Shown: positions 21,154 through 31,833 of the stretch, one piece after another | Numbering within the stretch: the first letter of the stretch is position 1 | Layout of the letters: each line of letters opens with the position of its first letter | DNA from: Elymus sibiricus | Lineage: Eukaryota > Streptophyta > Magnoliopsida > Poales > Poaceae | Direction: 5' to 3' | Assembly (NCBI GenBank): GCA_039707655.1 | Contig: CM077666.1 | Span: 285,003,166 to 285,067,165 of the forward strand | DNA length: 64,000 bases | Position numbers and translations under genes: made by a program | The notes under the pieces: generated by a model | What the model was told of the DNA's origin: nothing | The model's database searches: none | What the model saw: only the letters and a program-made list of their open reading frames with translations

Positions 21154-22078
21154 TGCTGGAATTTGGTCTATTTCGGGCCAGCTCAATAGCCATTTTTTCA
21201 GAATTCCTATTAAATCCTAGAGGCACACTTAACAGTCTCCACTATAGTACTGGTATATAAACACAGTGTTTTGGAGCCAAAGGCAAATTTTGTGTGCCTC
21301 TGGGATATGGTGGGGGATTGCTGGAATTTATGCGCCACGGGTTGCGGGAATGAGCCGAGTCGTTGTCTAAATTTTTGCCACGCATGACTGGTATAAGAAA
21401 GGTCGCACGGGAGCTAAAATGTTTTTGTTGTAGTGGAGATTGAATATGAACGTTGCACCCTTCGACTGCTGCCTGTTCGCTTTGCCTCCCGTCGCTGCCA
21501 GTTCGCGTCCTCCTCTTGTGCCTATAAAAGAGAGGTCACGCCTCTCCAGAGTGACACACCGGACATCACTTGCTTCACGCCACCGAGTTCCTGAGCACTG
21601 AGCTACTGCTATGATCTTCCCCATCCCGGCTTGCGGCATGCACCGCAGGTCAGGACAGTAAGGCTCCGAAACCCCACCTCTTTGAGTCCTGTACGGGAGA
21701 AGGGTGATAAGGTTTTTGGGGAGCGCTCTGCGCGACTACTGACCTCTTCATCACGAACGGCATGGACGCCGGCGACCACTTCCCCAACGACGACTTCTTC
21801 CCCGACGTTGACAACTTCTTCGACGACATGGGCGACAACGTCAATGCCAACGCCAATGCTACTGTCGCAGCTCAGTTTGTGTTCATGTTCTTTTTGTTCG
21901 AGATCCTGCTACAGTTTCTTCTTCTAGTATCTGTTCTAGATATGTTATGTTCTAGTTCACATCTTCAGATGATATTTGCCTTCTCTCTGTTAGATTGCAT
22001 AACTTGTTTCATCTCTGCTATAATAGTCATGTTTTATCTACTATTTATGTGGATTAAATCATATGGTAAATTGCTCAT
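21154..22078 (+). repeat. 5' LTR and leader of the outer Copia element
   Basis: Starts TGCTGGAATTTGG where Gypsy A sequence breaks off. It contains a TATA box TATAAAAG at 21523-21530 and a G+C-rich stretch (21600-21860) with GACGACTTCTTCCCCGACG. A T-rich leader leads into gag at about 22079. The exact LTR 3' end is not resolved because the 3' LTR is off window. The small ORFs in the G+C-rich part are not recognised. Confidence 0.55.
21523..21530 (+). promoter_or_regulatory. TATA box of the outer Copia LTR
   Basis: TATAAAAG followed by a short G+C-rich leader with CACACCGGACATCAC, typical of an LTR U3/R junction. Confidence 0.6.
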
Positions 22079-22103
22079 ATTTCCAACAATCCAAAAACCT
22101 TAT

Positions 22104-23056
22104 TGATACGTCTCCAACGTATCTATAATTTTTGATTGTTCCATGCTATCATAGTATCAATCTTGGATGTTTATTATGCAATTATATGCCATTATATATC
22201 ATTTTTTGGGACTAACCTATTAACCCAGCGCCCAGTGCCAGTTGCTGTTTTTTTGCTTGTTTTTGCCTCTTCAGAAAATCATTATCAAACGGAGTCCAAA
22301 CGAAGAAAAAACTTTGGATTAATTTTTTCTGGACCAGAAGGGACCCTCGAAGCTTCGGGAGAAGACCAGACGAGCCATGAGGGAGCGACAAGCTCGGGAG
22401 GCGTGCCCTAGGGGGTAGGGCATGCCCCAAGCTTGTGGCCCCCTCGTGGCACATCCTGACCTAATTCCAAAGCTATAAATTTCCAAATATTCCCAATATA
22501 CTAGAGGGACAGAAGAGAAAACCTTTCCACCGTCGCAAGCCTCTGTTCTTCCGCGATCCCATTCGGAGGCCTTTTCCGGTACTCTGCCAGAGGGGGAATC
22601 GATCATGGACGGCTTCTTCATCAACCTTGTTGCCCTTCTGATGATGTGTGAGTAGTTTACCACAGACCTACGGGTCCATAGCTAGTAGCTAGATGGCTTC
22701 TTCTCTCTCTCTCTTTGATCTTCAATACCATGTTCTCCTCAATGTTCTTGGAGTTCTATCCGATGTAATATTCTTTTGCGGTGTGTTTGTTGGGATCCGA
22801 TGAATTGTGAGTTTATGATCAAATTATTCATGAGAAATATTTGAGTCTTCTCTGAACTCTTGTATGCATGCTTGTTATAGCCTTGTATTTCTCTCCGATC
22901 TATCGATTTGGTTTGGCCAACTAGATTGGTTTATCTTGCAATGGGAGAGGTGCTTTGTGATGGGTTCAATCTTGTGGTGCTCAATCCCAGTGATAGAAAG
23001 AGACATGACACGTATTTGTATTGTTGCCATTAAGGATAAAAAGATGGGGTTTAATC
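22104..23056 (+). repeat. 5' LTR of Gypsy B, first part
   Basis: Starts TGATACGTCTCCAACG and ends at the Copia insertion, with TAATC (23052-23056) as the left copy of the Copia target duplication. It holds the stem-loop (about 22388-22440) and a TATA box GCTATAAATT near 22470. The 3' LTR counterpart starts TGATACATCTCC, a C-to-T change at a CpG. Confidence 0.9.
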
Positions 23057-24803
23057 TGATGGGGAACGTTGCATGAAAATCAAAAAAATTCCTACGAACA
23101 CCCAGGATCTAATCTAGGAGATGCATAGCAACGAGAGGGGAGTGTGTCTACATACCCTTGTAGACCGAAAGCGGAAGCTTATAAAACGCGGTTGATGTAG
23201 TCGTACTCTTCGTGATCCAATCATGATCCAACCGATCTAGCGCCGAACGGATGGCACCTTCGAGTTTAGCACACGTGCGGCTCAGTGACGTCTCCTCCTC
23301 CTTGATCCAGCAAGCGAAGGGGGAGAAGTAGATGGGATCTAAACCAGTACAACTGCGTGGTGGAGATGGTGGTGGTGGAGTGTCGGCAGGGCTTTGCCGA
23401 GCGCTGCCGAAACTACGAACGGAGGAGGAAACAGAGTAGCGGGAGAGGGAGGGGCTGCACCAAGGCCTCAGGGGTGCGGCTACCCTCCCTCCCCTCCACT
23501 ATATATAGGAGTAAGGGGGAGGGGGCGCCGGCCCTTGCCCCTCCTCCAAGGAGGGGGCGGCGGCCCTAGGGGGAGGAGTCCACCCTCCCCAAGGCACCTC
23601 CAGGGTGCCTTGCCCCTTAGGGTTTCCCCTCTCCTGGCCGCATGGGCCCTTGGGGGGCTGGTGCGCTTGGCCCATGTAGGCCAGGGCGCCTTCCCTCAGC
23701 CCATGCTAGCCTCCGGGAGTGGTGGGACCCACTGGTGGTCCCCCTGGAACCCTTTGGTGCCCCCCGGTACACTGTCGGTGGACCCCCGAACTTTTCCGGA
23801 ACCCGAATAAGACTTTCCTATATATAAATCTTTACCTCCGGACCATTCCGGAGCTCCTCATGACATCCGGGACCTCATCCGAGACTCCGAACAACATTCG
23901 GTCACCAACATACACATCCCAATATTACTCTAGCGTCAATGAACGTTAAGCGTGCGACCCTACGGGTTCGAGAATCATGTAGACATGACCGAGACACCTC
24001 TCCGGTTAATAACCAATAGCGGGACCTAGATGGCCATATTGTTTCCTACATATTCTACAAAGATCTTTATCGGTTGAACCACAATGTCAAGGATTCAGTT
24101 AATCCCGTATGCAATTCCCTTTGTCCAGCGATATGTTACTTGCCCGAGATTCGATCGTCGGTATCTCCATACGTAGTTCAATCTCGTTACCGGCAAGTCT
24201 CTTTACTCGTTCTGTAATACAAGATCCCATGACTAACTCATTAGCCACATTGCTTGCAAGCTCTTTAGGATGTTGTATTACCGAGAGGGCCCAGAGATAT
24301 CTCTCCGTCACACGGAGCGACAAATCCCAGTCTCGATACATGCAACCCAACAGACACCTTCGGAGATACATGTAGAGCACCTTTATGATCACCCAGTTAC
24401 GAAGTGACGTTTGATAGCACACAAGGTATTCCTCCGGTATCCGGGAGTGACATGATCTCATGGTCGAAGGAACAGATACTTGACATGAAGAAAGCTATAG
24501 CAAATAAACTAAACGCTCTGATGCTAAGCTTACGGTTGGGTCTTGTCCATCACATCAATCTCCTAATGATGTGATCTCGTTATCAAATGACAACTCATGT
24601 CTATGGTCAGGAAACCTTAACCATCTTTGATCAACGAGCTAGTCTTGTAGAGGCTCACTAGGGACACGATGTTGTTTATGTATTCACACATGTATTTAAG
24701 TTTCCGGTCAATACAATTCTAGCTTGAATAATAAACATTTATCATGAACAAGGAAATATGATAATAACCAATTTATTATTGCCTCAAGGGCATATTTCCA
24801 ACA
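23057..24803 (-). repeat. 3' LTR of the BARE-type Copia
   Basis: On the minus strand it starts TGTTGGAAATATGCCC at 24803 and ends CAACGTTCCCCATCA at 23057, 1747 bp. The TATA box CTATATATAG (about 23499-23508) reads on the minus strand. ORFs in the G+C-rich 23357-23810 stretch are not genes. Confidence 0.92.
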
Positions 24804-24816
24804 GTCTCCCACTTGC
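24804..24816 (-). other. Polypurine tract of the BARE-type Copia
   Basis: CAAGTGGGAGACTG immediately upstream of the 3' LTR on the minus strand, the canonical purine-rich primer site in this family. Confidence 0.75.
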
Positions 24817-24836
24817 ACTAGAGTCAATAATCTAGT

Positions 24837-26445
24837 TTACATCGTAATGAATCTAACACCCATGGATTCCTGGTGCTGATCATGTTTTGCTCGTGGAAGA
24901 GGTTTAGTCAATAGGTCTGTCACATTCAGATCCGTATGTACTTTGCAAAGTTCTATGTCTCCATCCTTAATGTAATTACGAATGGAGTTGAAACGGCGCT
25001 TGATGTGCTTGGTCTTCTTGTGAAACCTGGGCTCCTTGGCAATAGCAATAGCTCTAGTGTTGTCACAAAAGATAGTCATTCGATCCGATGCACTAGGTAT
25101 TACTCCCAGATCGGATATGAACTCCTTCATCCAGACTCCTTCTTGCGCTGCTTCCGAAGCAGCTATATATTCTGCTTCACATGTAGATCCCGCTATGACG
25201 CTTTGCTTGGAACTGCACCAACTGACTGCTCCACCATTCAATATAAATACATATTCGGTTTGAGACTTAGAGTCATCCGGATCTGTGTCGAAGCTAGCAT
25301 CGACGTAACCCTTTACGACGAGCTCTTCGTCACCTCCATAAATGAGAAACATGTCCTTAGTCCTCTTCAGGTACTTAAGGATATTCTTGACCGCTGTCCA
25401 GTGATCTACTCCTGGATCACTTTGGTACCTCCCTGCCAGACTTATGGCAAGGCACACATCAGGTCTGGTACACAGCATGGCATACATTATAGAGCCTATG
25501 GCTGAGGCATAGGGGATGACTTTCATCCTTTCTCTTTCTTCTGCCATGGTCGGGCTTTGAGTCTTACTCAACTTCACACCTTGCAACACAGGCAAGAACC
25601 CTTTCTTTGACTGGTCCATTTTGAACTTCTTCAAAATCTTGTCAAGGTATGTGCTTTGTGAAAGTCCTATCAGGCATCTTAATCTATCTCTATAGATCTT
25701 GATGCCCAATATGTAAGCAGCTTCACCCAGGTCTTTCATTGAAAAGCTCTTGTTCAAATAACCTTTTATGCTTTCCAGAAATTCTATATCATTTCCAATC
25801 AACAATATGTCATCCACATATAATATTAGAAATGCTACAGAGCTCCCACTCACTTTCTTGTAAATACAAGCTTCTCCGTAAGTTTGTATAAAACCAAAAG
25901 CTTTGATCACCTCATCAAAGAGTATATTCCAACTCCGAGATGCTTGCACCAGTCCATAGATGGATCGCTCGAGCTTGCATACCTTGTTAGCATCCTTAGG
26001 ATCGACAAAACCTTCCGGTTGCATCATATACAACACATCCTTAAGAAACCCGTTAAGGAACGCTGTTTTGATGTCCATCTGCCAGATTTCATAATCATAA
26101 AATGCGCAATTGCTAACATAATTCTAACAGACTTAAGCATCACTACGGGTGAGAAAGTCTCATCATAGTCAACTCCTTGAATTTGTCAGAAACCCTTTGC
26201 GACAAGTCGAGCTTTATAGACAGTGATATTACCATCAGCGTCCGTCTTCTTCTTATAGATCCATTTATTCTCAATGGCCTGCTGGTCATCGGGCAAGTCC
26301 ACCAAAGTCCATACTTTGTTCTCATACATGGATCCTTTCTTGGATTTCATGGCTTCAAGCCATTTGTCGGAATCCGGGCTCATCATTGCTTCTTCATAGT
26401 TCGTAGGTTCGCCGTTGTCTAACAACATGACTTCCAGGACGAGAT
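24837..26445 (-). pseudogene. pol: BARE-type Copia pol C-terminal part: reverse transcriptase and RNase H
   Basis: Downstream of the CACTA insertion the frame reads GNLVLEVMLLDNGEPTNYEE and VWTLVDLPDDQQAIENKWIY (RT start) to a TGA at about 26186. It continues as QIQGVDYDETFSPVVMLKSV, shifts frame near 26103, and then runs open from 26078. It shows MDIKTAFLNGFL, the RT motif YVDDILLIGND (about 25820-25800), MKDLGEAAYILGI, and RNase H motifs GYVDASFDTDPDDSKS and STCEAEYIAASEAAQEGVW, ending at 24837. Role: reverse transcription of element RNA. One stop and one frameshift make this copy inactive, although the YVDD site is intact. The upstream half is at 32631-35205. Confidence 0.9.
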
Positions 26446-26448
26446 TAC

Positions 26449-27000
26449 CACTACTGCAGGCGACCGCTAACGTGACACATCAATCAGAGACCCCGCGACC
26501 AAACTGTGTGCGATGCATGAATCGCAAACGGTGTCGTAAAAAAACCATCCCCAATAAGACGAACTGTTTGCGATGCCAGAGACATCAAAAATGATTTATA
26601 TTAGAGATGCGTGTGCGATACGTGGCATACAGTTGATCCATACGAACTGTTTGCGATAAGCTAGAACAACAAACACGGTCAGCTAGTTCGTGGTGTGTGT
26701 GATACGCGGCATACAGTTCACTCGGATGAACTGTTTGTGATTACCCAACACAACAGAAACGGGCAGCCAGTTCGTGGTGTGTGCGATACACGGCATACAG
26801 TTCACTCGGATGAACTGTTTGTGATTACCCAACACAACAGAAATGGTCAGGAGATCAAGGTGTGTGCGATATACAGCATGTGGTTCACTCGGATGAACTG
26901 TTTGCGATTACACAACACACCAGAAACGGTTCAACTTAACAAGATGTGTGTGATACGCGACAAACATGTCAGTAATCAGAAATGTGTGGGAAGACCGATA
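26449..27000. repeat. Left subterminal repeats of the CACTA, with 84 bp tandem copies
   Basis: Multiple copies of GAACTGTTTG(C/T)GAT(G/T) and GTGTG(C/T)GATACNCGGCATA occur. From about 26690 to 26950 they form roughly three tandem units of 84 bp, giving a spurious repeated ORF. In CACTA elements such subterminal repeats are the binding sites of the element-encoded TNPA-type protein. Confidence 0.8.
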
Positions 27001-27317
27001 ACAACACAGATGATTCTTGCTAATAACCCATGTGTGTTGTGGGCAAATGCTTGCTGGTAAACAATTGTCAGCGATTGATGAAATCGTCACTGACGGGTTC
27101 GCTAGTTTAATCCGTGTGCGATGTGATTTGCTCAGTCTGCACAACATCTACGCTCTCTGTCTACAGAACAACAACATATATACTTATAAGGACATGATTG
27201 CATAACCAAATTAAGCATCCAATTACATAACTGACTACACACATAACATTTGCACACACCAAAGTAAACAATTACATGCATAATAATCTAGGATAAACGA
27301 TCATATCTAATCATCAT

Positions 27318-28001
27318 CTACTTCTTCTTGTGACGCTTGCCACTGTTGCTCTGCTGGTGGCTCGATCCCTCGTCGTCTACAGGAAGGAGGCACTCCCTCA
27401 TGTCGATGATCCGCCTGTGCATCTCATAGCATGTGTACACGCTCTTGGCTGCAAACTTGAGGTGAGGTTCATCCAGTCTCCGCACCCAGGCACCGTGCCA
27501 GGATCCAGGATTTCTCCTGGAACCATCCTTCATGTTTTCATAGTAGGGGTCAATGATGGCTGCGGCGAGTTCAACTAGGGAGTCCATCTTCGTGCTTCGC
27601 TAGACCCTGTAGTGGACATGGATGTCGAGAAGCTTCGGGCAGGCCAAGCCCAAAATCTGGAGCACTTTTACATCGTTGACGGTGTCCACCATAGCGAACT
27701 TGTAGTCGGGGCTCTTGACAAACCTGGTGAAACGCTCGCAAGCACTTGTGCCCAGGCAGTAGTGGTAGACGAGGACGTGATGGCCCACGCACAACTGGGT
27801 GACGGCAACCGCCTGATCAACCCCGAGACGACCGCCGGTGTACTGGAGGTCGAAGCCGACCACTTTGTACTTGTCGTCCTTAGCAAGCAACTGCTCCATG
27901 GTGTTGATGGAGTCCTCCACCACGACCGGGTCGATGGTGTACACCACCGTGAGTTCCTTTTCCCTCACGTGGGTGTCCACACGATGCACGCCGTACTCCA
28001 T
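27318..28001 (-). pseudogene. DnaQ-like 3'-5' exonuclease (RNase H fold), one amber stop
   Basis: Minus strand, ATG at 28001, same frame to a stop at 27318, 228 codons, with one TAG (27600-27602) where a Trp is expected (HYRV*RSTKMDSLV). Exonuclease motifs: YKVVGFDLQYTGG (motif I, normally Asp-x-Glu, here Asp-x-Gln), QLCVGHHVLVYHY, DTVNDVKVLQ (motif II Asp), and HLKFAAKSVYTCYE (motif III, where the family Asp is Ser). The tail is Lys-rich (KRHKKK). The family removes nucleotides from nucleic acid 3' ends, as in the WRN exonuclease domain. Stop plus two altered acidic sites argue against activity. A TATA-like TTATAA lies about 95 bp upstream (28095-28100). Probably a captured host gene. Confidence 0.72.
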
Positions 28002-28678
28002 TGGAGCGCCGCTGGATATTCTCTCTCTGTATGTGTCGTTGTGGGTGTGCTTGTTGTGTTGTGGGGCGCGATCGAAAGGTTGAAGAGACTAAGGTTATAA
28101 TGGCCATGGGAATAAGTGGGGAGGCCGAACGGCCTGGAGTATCGGTGCGCGCGGATGGCAGTTGTTGCAGCGCGTAACTGCATCGTGCCGCACGTATTAA
28201 CTGCATCATGGCGGCGCGCGCGGACGCAACCGCATGCATATGGCGCCCAAAACGTGATCGTGCACCGGCCCTAACCGCTGAAAGAGCGCGTGCGGAGGGA
28301 CGCGAGCAGAGCGCGCTGCGGCCGCCTCAACGTCGAGCAGAGCGCGCGAAGGGACGCGAGCATAGCGCGCCGCGGCTGCCTAAACGGCGAGCAACCACCT
28401 GCGTATAGCAGTTCTGGTCAACCGTCTGGCACACATGGGAGGCGAGACGGCCCATCCATCGGACACGCTGACACACCGATCAAACCTAAACATGTTCACA
28501 CCGATCAAATTACCACGCAATGAGTAAATGCAAATCTGTTCACACCGATCAAACCTAAACATGTTCCCACTTAGCACTGGGCTATAAAAACTAGTACCCA
28601 CTCAAAAATTACTGCACATTCCTCTCCTCATCACCAAAAAAATAGGTCTTTCCTCTTAAGCCATTCCTTGCATCTGCC
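28002..28678. promoter_or_regulatory. Divergent promoter region between exonuclease-like and coiled-coil genes
   Basis: This 677 bp spacer separates two divergently oriented genes. It carries TTATAA at 28095-28100 facing left and TATAAAA at 28583-28589 facing right. It includes a very G+C-rich part with an imperfect 50 bp direct repeat around GGACGCGAGCA(G/T)AGCGCGC (about 28298-28395), and three copies of CACACCGATCAAA (near 28472, 28496 and 28535). Confidence 0.55.
28583..28589 (+). promoter_or_regulatory. TATA box of the coiled-coil gene
   Basis: GGGCTATAAAAACTAG, with the TATAAAA starting 96 bp upstream of the ATG, followed by a C/A-rich leader typical of a grass 5' UTR. Confidence 0.65.
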
Positions 28679-29176
28679 ATGGCCGGTAGGAGGAGTTCTA
28701 GGTCGACATATAATCAGGGAGCAAAGACCAAGGCTGCGGAAGCACTAGAGAGGTCCCGCCGCAATGCGGCAGCCGCAGCAAAGATCTCCTGCCGCGTCGC
28801 GGGGCCCTCGAACGAGCTATCATGGCCAGGCGAGGGCTCTCACAAGCGCTCTCGCCGCGTTGGCGGACTCGACGAGCTGGCGGGGCTGAAGTCCTTAGCC
28901 AGCGACGACGACATTCTCGCTGGCCTTATTAACCAACAGGAGCTGCTCGCCGGCTTGGAGAAGCTGCTCGAGATTAGCGATGCCTCGGTTGATAAGGCGA
29001 CCGGCCTCATCGTGAAACTCATGGGTGACAATGCGAAGCTCCACGAGGAGCTCGACAAGCAGAAGGAGGAGGCCACCGGCTGGAGGGAGCTGTATGAGAA
29101 GAGCGTTGCCTCGCGGATGACACTGACAACCGTCGTCCATGAACTTGGGGATGACTTGAAGAAGCTCCGCATTTGA
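28679..29176 (+). CDS. Intact 165-residue coiled-coil protein of unknown function
   Basis: ATG at 28679 in a good context (GCCATGG), TATA box TATAAAA 90-96 bp upstream, stop at 29174-29176. The N-terminus is basic and Ala-rich (MAGRRSSRSTYNQGAKTKAA, SRRNAAAAAK). A second basic patch, HKRSRR, could be a nuclear signal. From residue 75 the protein is helical with heptad-like leucines (LAGLINQQELLAGLEKLLEI, LMGDNAKLHEELDKQKEEA), suggesting dimerisation. I recognise no family and see no catalytic motif. It lies inside the CACTA between a divergent exonuclease pseudogene and the B3 gene, in the same direction as the latter. Either a captured host gene or an accessory protein of the transposon. Confidence 0.6.
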   Translation: MAGRRSSRSTYNQGAKTKAAEALERSRRNAAAAAKISCRVAGPSNELSWPGEGSHKRSRRVGGLDELAGLKSLASDDDILAGLINQQELLAGLEKLLEISDASVDKATGLIVKLMGDNAKLHEELDKQKEEATGWRELYEKSVASRMTLTTVVHELGDDLKKLRI

Positions 29177-29421
29177 ACCGTCGCCCTCCCTCGTCCACCA
29201 CCATCTCCACCCACCATTACTAAAATTTCCAGTAGTCGCGGAATATCCTCAAACACCACCCGCCCTAACCCCGTCCCCCCTCCACACTCTACACCCCCCG
29301 CTCGAACCCTAGCTCGCTGCCGCCGCCGCCACCAACCCCTGCCGGTCTACCCGTGCCTCCTAGCTTAGATAAGTTCAGGTTACCCACCGATTCCCATACC
29401 CTCTTCGCCCTGAGTTTTTAG

Positions 29422-31727
29422 ATGAGGCCTGCAGTGTCCCTCCCCCCCAGATCCCCATCCCCTACTCTAGAGAGTCGCAGCCTAAGCCCGACCACATATC
29501 CCGGGGAGCCCGAGGAGCGTACGGCCAAAAAGAGGTCTATCATGGCCTCTCCGCCGGACGATGTCGGGGTGGCCACCGTTCGTGCCGACCTATCGATCCC
29601 GGAGGAACACCTCGCCGCAGAAGCCGGCGAGGACGTTGACTACGCCGCCATGGTGAAGGCTTCACGTCAGCGGGCTCACGTATTACTGAATCTCAGGACA
29701 GCCGGTTACGACATCAAGCTCGTCGATAGCGAAGGCTTAACGCGGGCCATGTCACAGGTTAAGTGGTCCATCCCCAACGCCTCTGGTTCAACCGCCATCG
29801 ATCTCTTTGAAGGCCCTGCCGCTTATCTCCTCCACCTCGCGGTCAAGGATTTGCGATCCTTGTACGCCATCGAGCCCATTATGTCATTTCTGAAGGACAC
29901 TTTCTACGGTGGTGGCTTGGGATCCTCAGCTGCCAAGTCAGATCTCATCAACCATGACCACGCGAAGGGCACCCACTACGGTTCTTCCAAGGTGAGACAG
30001 CCCATCTGCGACATCAGGGATCACACCCTGGGTCTGTGCTCTTCCAAGTGGAAGGATCCCGTCCATGACAAGTGAGGCAATATCCTATAAGCAAATCTTA
30101 ATTTTTCTAGCTAGCTAACTCGTACCCATTGTTGTAGTAGGTTTTGCCATGCGATGTTTTAACTGTGCCGTGTTTAATTATTTCAGTTATGCAAAAATGT
30201 AATGTTCAATATGGCTATCTGATGTTTAAGTATGAATTGTCCACTTCAGTTTCACGAATGGCTATATTTGGTTGTTTATAGTGAGTAGATGCCTTGTTTA
30301 TCTGTATTTGGTTGTTAGGTTGGTTGCAGTGAGCATTTGCCCAGTTTTCAAGCAGATGCCCTGTTTATCTGTATTTGGTTGTTAGGTTGGTTGCAGTGAG
30401 CATTTGTCTAGTTTTCAAGCAGATGCCTTGTTTATCTGTATTTGCTTGTTAGGTTGGTTGCGGTGAGCCTTTGTCCAGTTTTCAAGCAGATGCCTTGTTT
30501 ATCTGTATTTGCTTGTTAGCTAGGTTGGTTGTAGTGAGCCTTTGTCCAGTTTTCAAGCAGGTGCCTTGTTTATCTGTATTTGTTTGTTAGGTTGGTTGCA
30601 GTGAGCCTCTGTCCAGTTTTCAATGGCTATATTAGGTTGTTATAGTGAGCATATATGCCTTGTTTATTTTAGTTATTCACAATGTGATGTTCATTATGTG
30701 CAAGGATGAACTGTGCAGTTCAATTTCATCAATACCAGTTTGAACGGCTATATTTGGTTCCTGTTATGCCTGGTGAAGTTAACACATGCCCTTTATTTCA
30801 GTTTTACACATTTATGCAGTGTGATGTTTAAACATGAGCTATGTTCTATTCATTTTCAACAGTACCAGTTTGAATTACAATATTTGGTCCCTGTTAAGCC
30901 TGTTGTAGTTAACATTCCCTTCCATTTTTTATCTGCTTTAACATCATGCTGAAACCAACACATTCAAGCTATCATTTTGAGATGTTGTTGTTTACCATGG
31001 CTATATTTGGTTGATGTTAAGCCTGTAGTACTTATCATGCCTTTCCATGTACTTACGCAGGACAACAACGGGAGTGGCCAGCATTTTCCACCAAGGTTAG
31101 TTTCATCCCTCGGCTTATACTGCCTCCGTTCCATAATGTAGTGCATACAAATCCATGGCTGGACACTTTTTAGCTTCTAATATTGACTTGTTGCTTGTAG
31201 GTACATATGTCCTAGGCAAAGATCCATGCCTCGACCCTTTTTGCGTATGGGGCAATGAGATATTCATGAACCAACATCAAGTGAGGAAACTTATAAGAAT
31301 TATTAGCAAAAAGATACGACCGATGGCAATTAAATTATTTGTCTACGCTCTATCCAACACAACAGTGAGCTGTAGGATGGTAACTACGAACTCTGTAGCC
31401 TTCTCTTTTTACTGCCCATAATGAGTTGTTAGACAACAATGTCTGAATCTTTTTCGTTTGCAGTGGTTCCCAAAGCAGTTTACTCAAGATTACCTCGCAA
31501 AGTACATGATTGGTGGACATGCAATGAAGGTTAAAGTATTTCATCGAGACTACAATGAGCATCGAGAAGTCTTAATGAAGACAGTGAAGGATGGGCGGGC
31601 GGCCATCACAAGGGGTTGGCCTAGAGTCGTGCGCGCATTAGGCATGGAGGAGGGCACAATATGGGCATTCCGCTTCACCTTCTCCAGCAACCATAATGTC
31701 TTCCACCTCTCTCTTTACAGTCTTTAG
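29422..31727 (+). CDS. Four-exon gene for a B3-domain (plant DNA-binding) protein
   Basis: Proposed exons are 29422-30071, 31061-31095, 31201-31364 and 31464-31727. All introns are GT-AG (CAA/GTGAGG...CGCAG/GAC, AAG/GTTAGT...TGTAG/GTA, ACA/GTGAGC...TGCAG/TGG) and the phases agree, giving one open frame of 370 residues. The N-terminal half has no recognised domain (IPEEHLAAEAGEDVDYAAMV, AAYLLHLAVKDLRSLYAI). The C-terminal 110 residues resemble a B3 domain: LFVYALSNT, WFPKQFTQDYLAKYMIGG, AITRGWPRVVRALGMEEGT and FRFTFSSNHNVFHLSL. B3 domains bind DNA in the nucleus. An alternative start is Met41 (MASPPDDVGVATV). AATAAA follows at 31828. It has no stops or shifts, unusual for this window. Confidence 0.68.
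30072..31060 (+). other. Intron 1 of the B3 gene
   Basis: 989 bp with donor GTGAGG and acceptor TTACGCAG. It contains the 67 bp tandem repeat (30285-30622) and several further degenerate relatives containing ATATTTGGTTG up to about 31020. No ORF of note. Confidence 0.65.
30285..30622. repeat. 67 bp tandem repeat, about five copies, in intron 1
   Basis: The unit begins AGCAGATGCCTTGTTTATCT and continues through GTTAGGTTGGTTGCAGTGAG and CCAGTTTTCA. Copies start near 30285, 30351, 30418, 30485 and 30556. Point differences between copies are few. Confidence 0.85.
31115..31160. repeat. Possible Stowaway MITE end in intron 2
   Basis: TACTGCCTCCGTTCCATAAT followed by GTAGTGCATA resembles the TACTCCCTCCGTTCC end of Tc1/mariner-type Stowaway MITEs. 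Only one end is visible, so it is a fragment at most. Confidence 0.45.
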
Positions 31728-31827
31728 TACAACTGTGGTTCTTCATTCTTTCCTTGCTACTTCTGTAGTTCTTCAGTACATGTACATGCGCATCAAATTA
31801 TTCATCTATCCTTGAACTTGTATTTGT

Positions 31828-31833
31828 AATAAA
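31828..31833 (+). terminator. Poly(A) signal of the B3 gene
   Basis: AATAAA about 100 bp downstream of the stop codon, preceded by TTTGTATTTGT-like upstream elements. Confidence 0.55.

Noticed and set aside
23357..23810. G+C-rich ORFs of 70-138 codons
   Set aside because: They lie in the BARE-type LTR around its TATA box and recur in the other LTR copy (36676-37250).
26695..27060. ORF with repeated RHTVHSDELFVITQHNRNG as a tandem-repeat protein
   Set aside because: The repeat is the 84 bp CACTA subterminal unit translated by chance. No start context or promoter, and the unit carries the known TTTGCGAT-type boxes.
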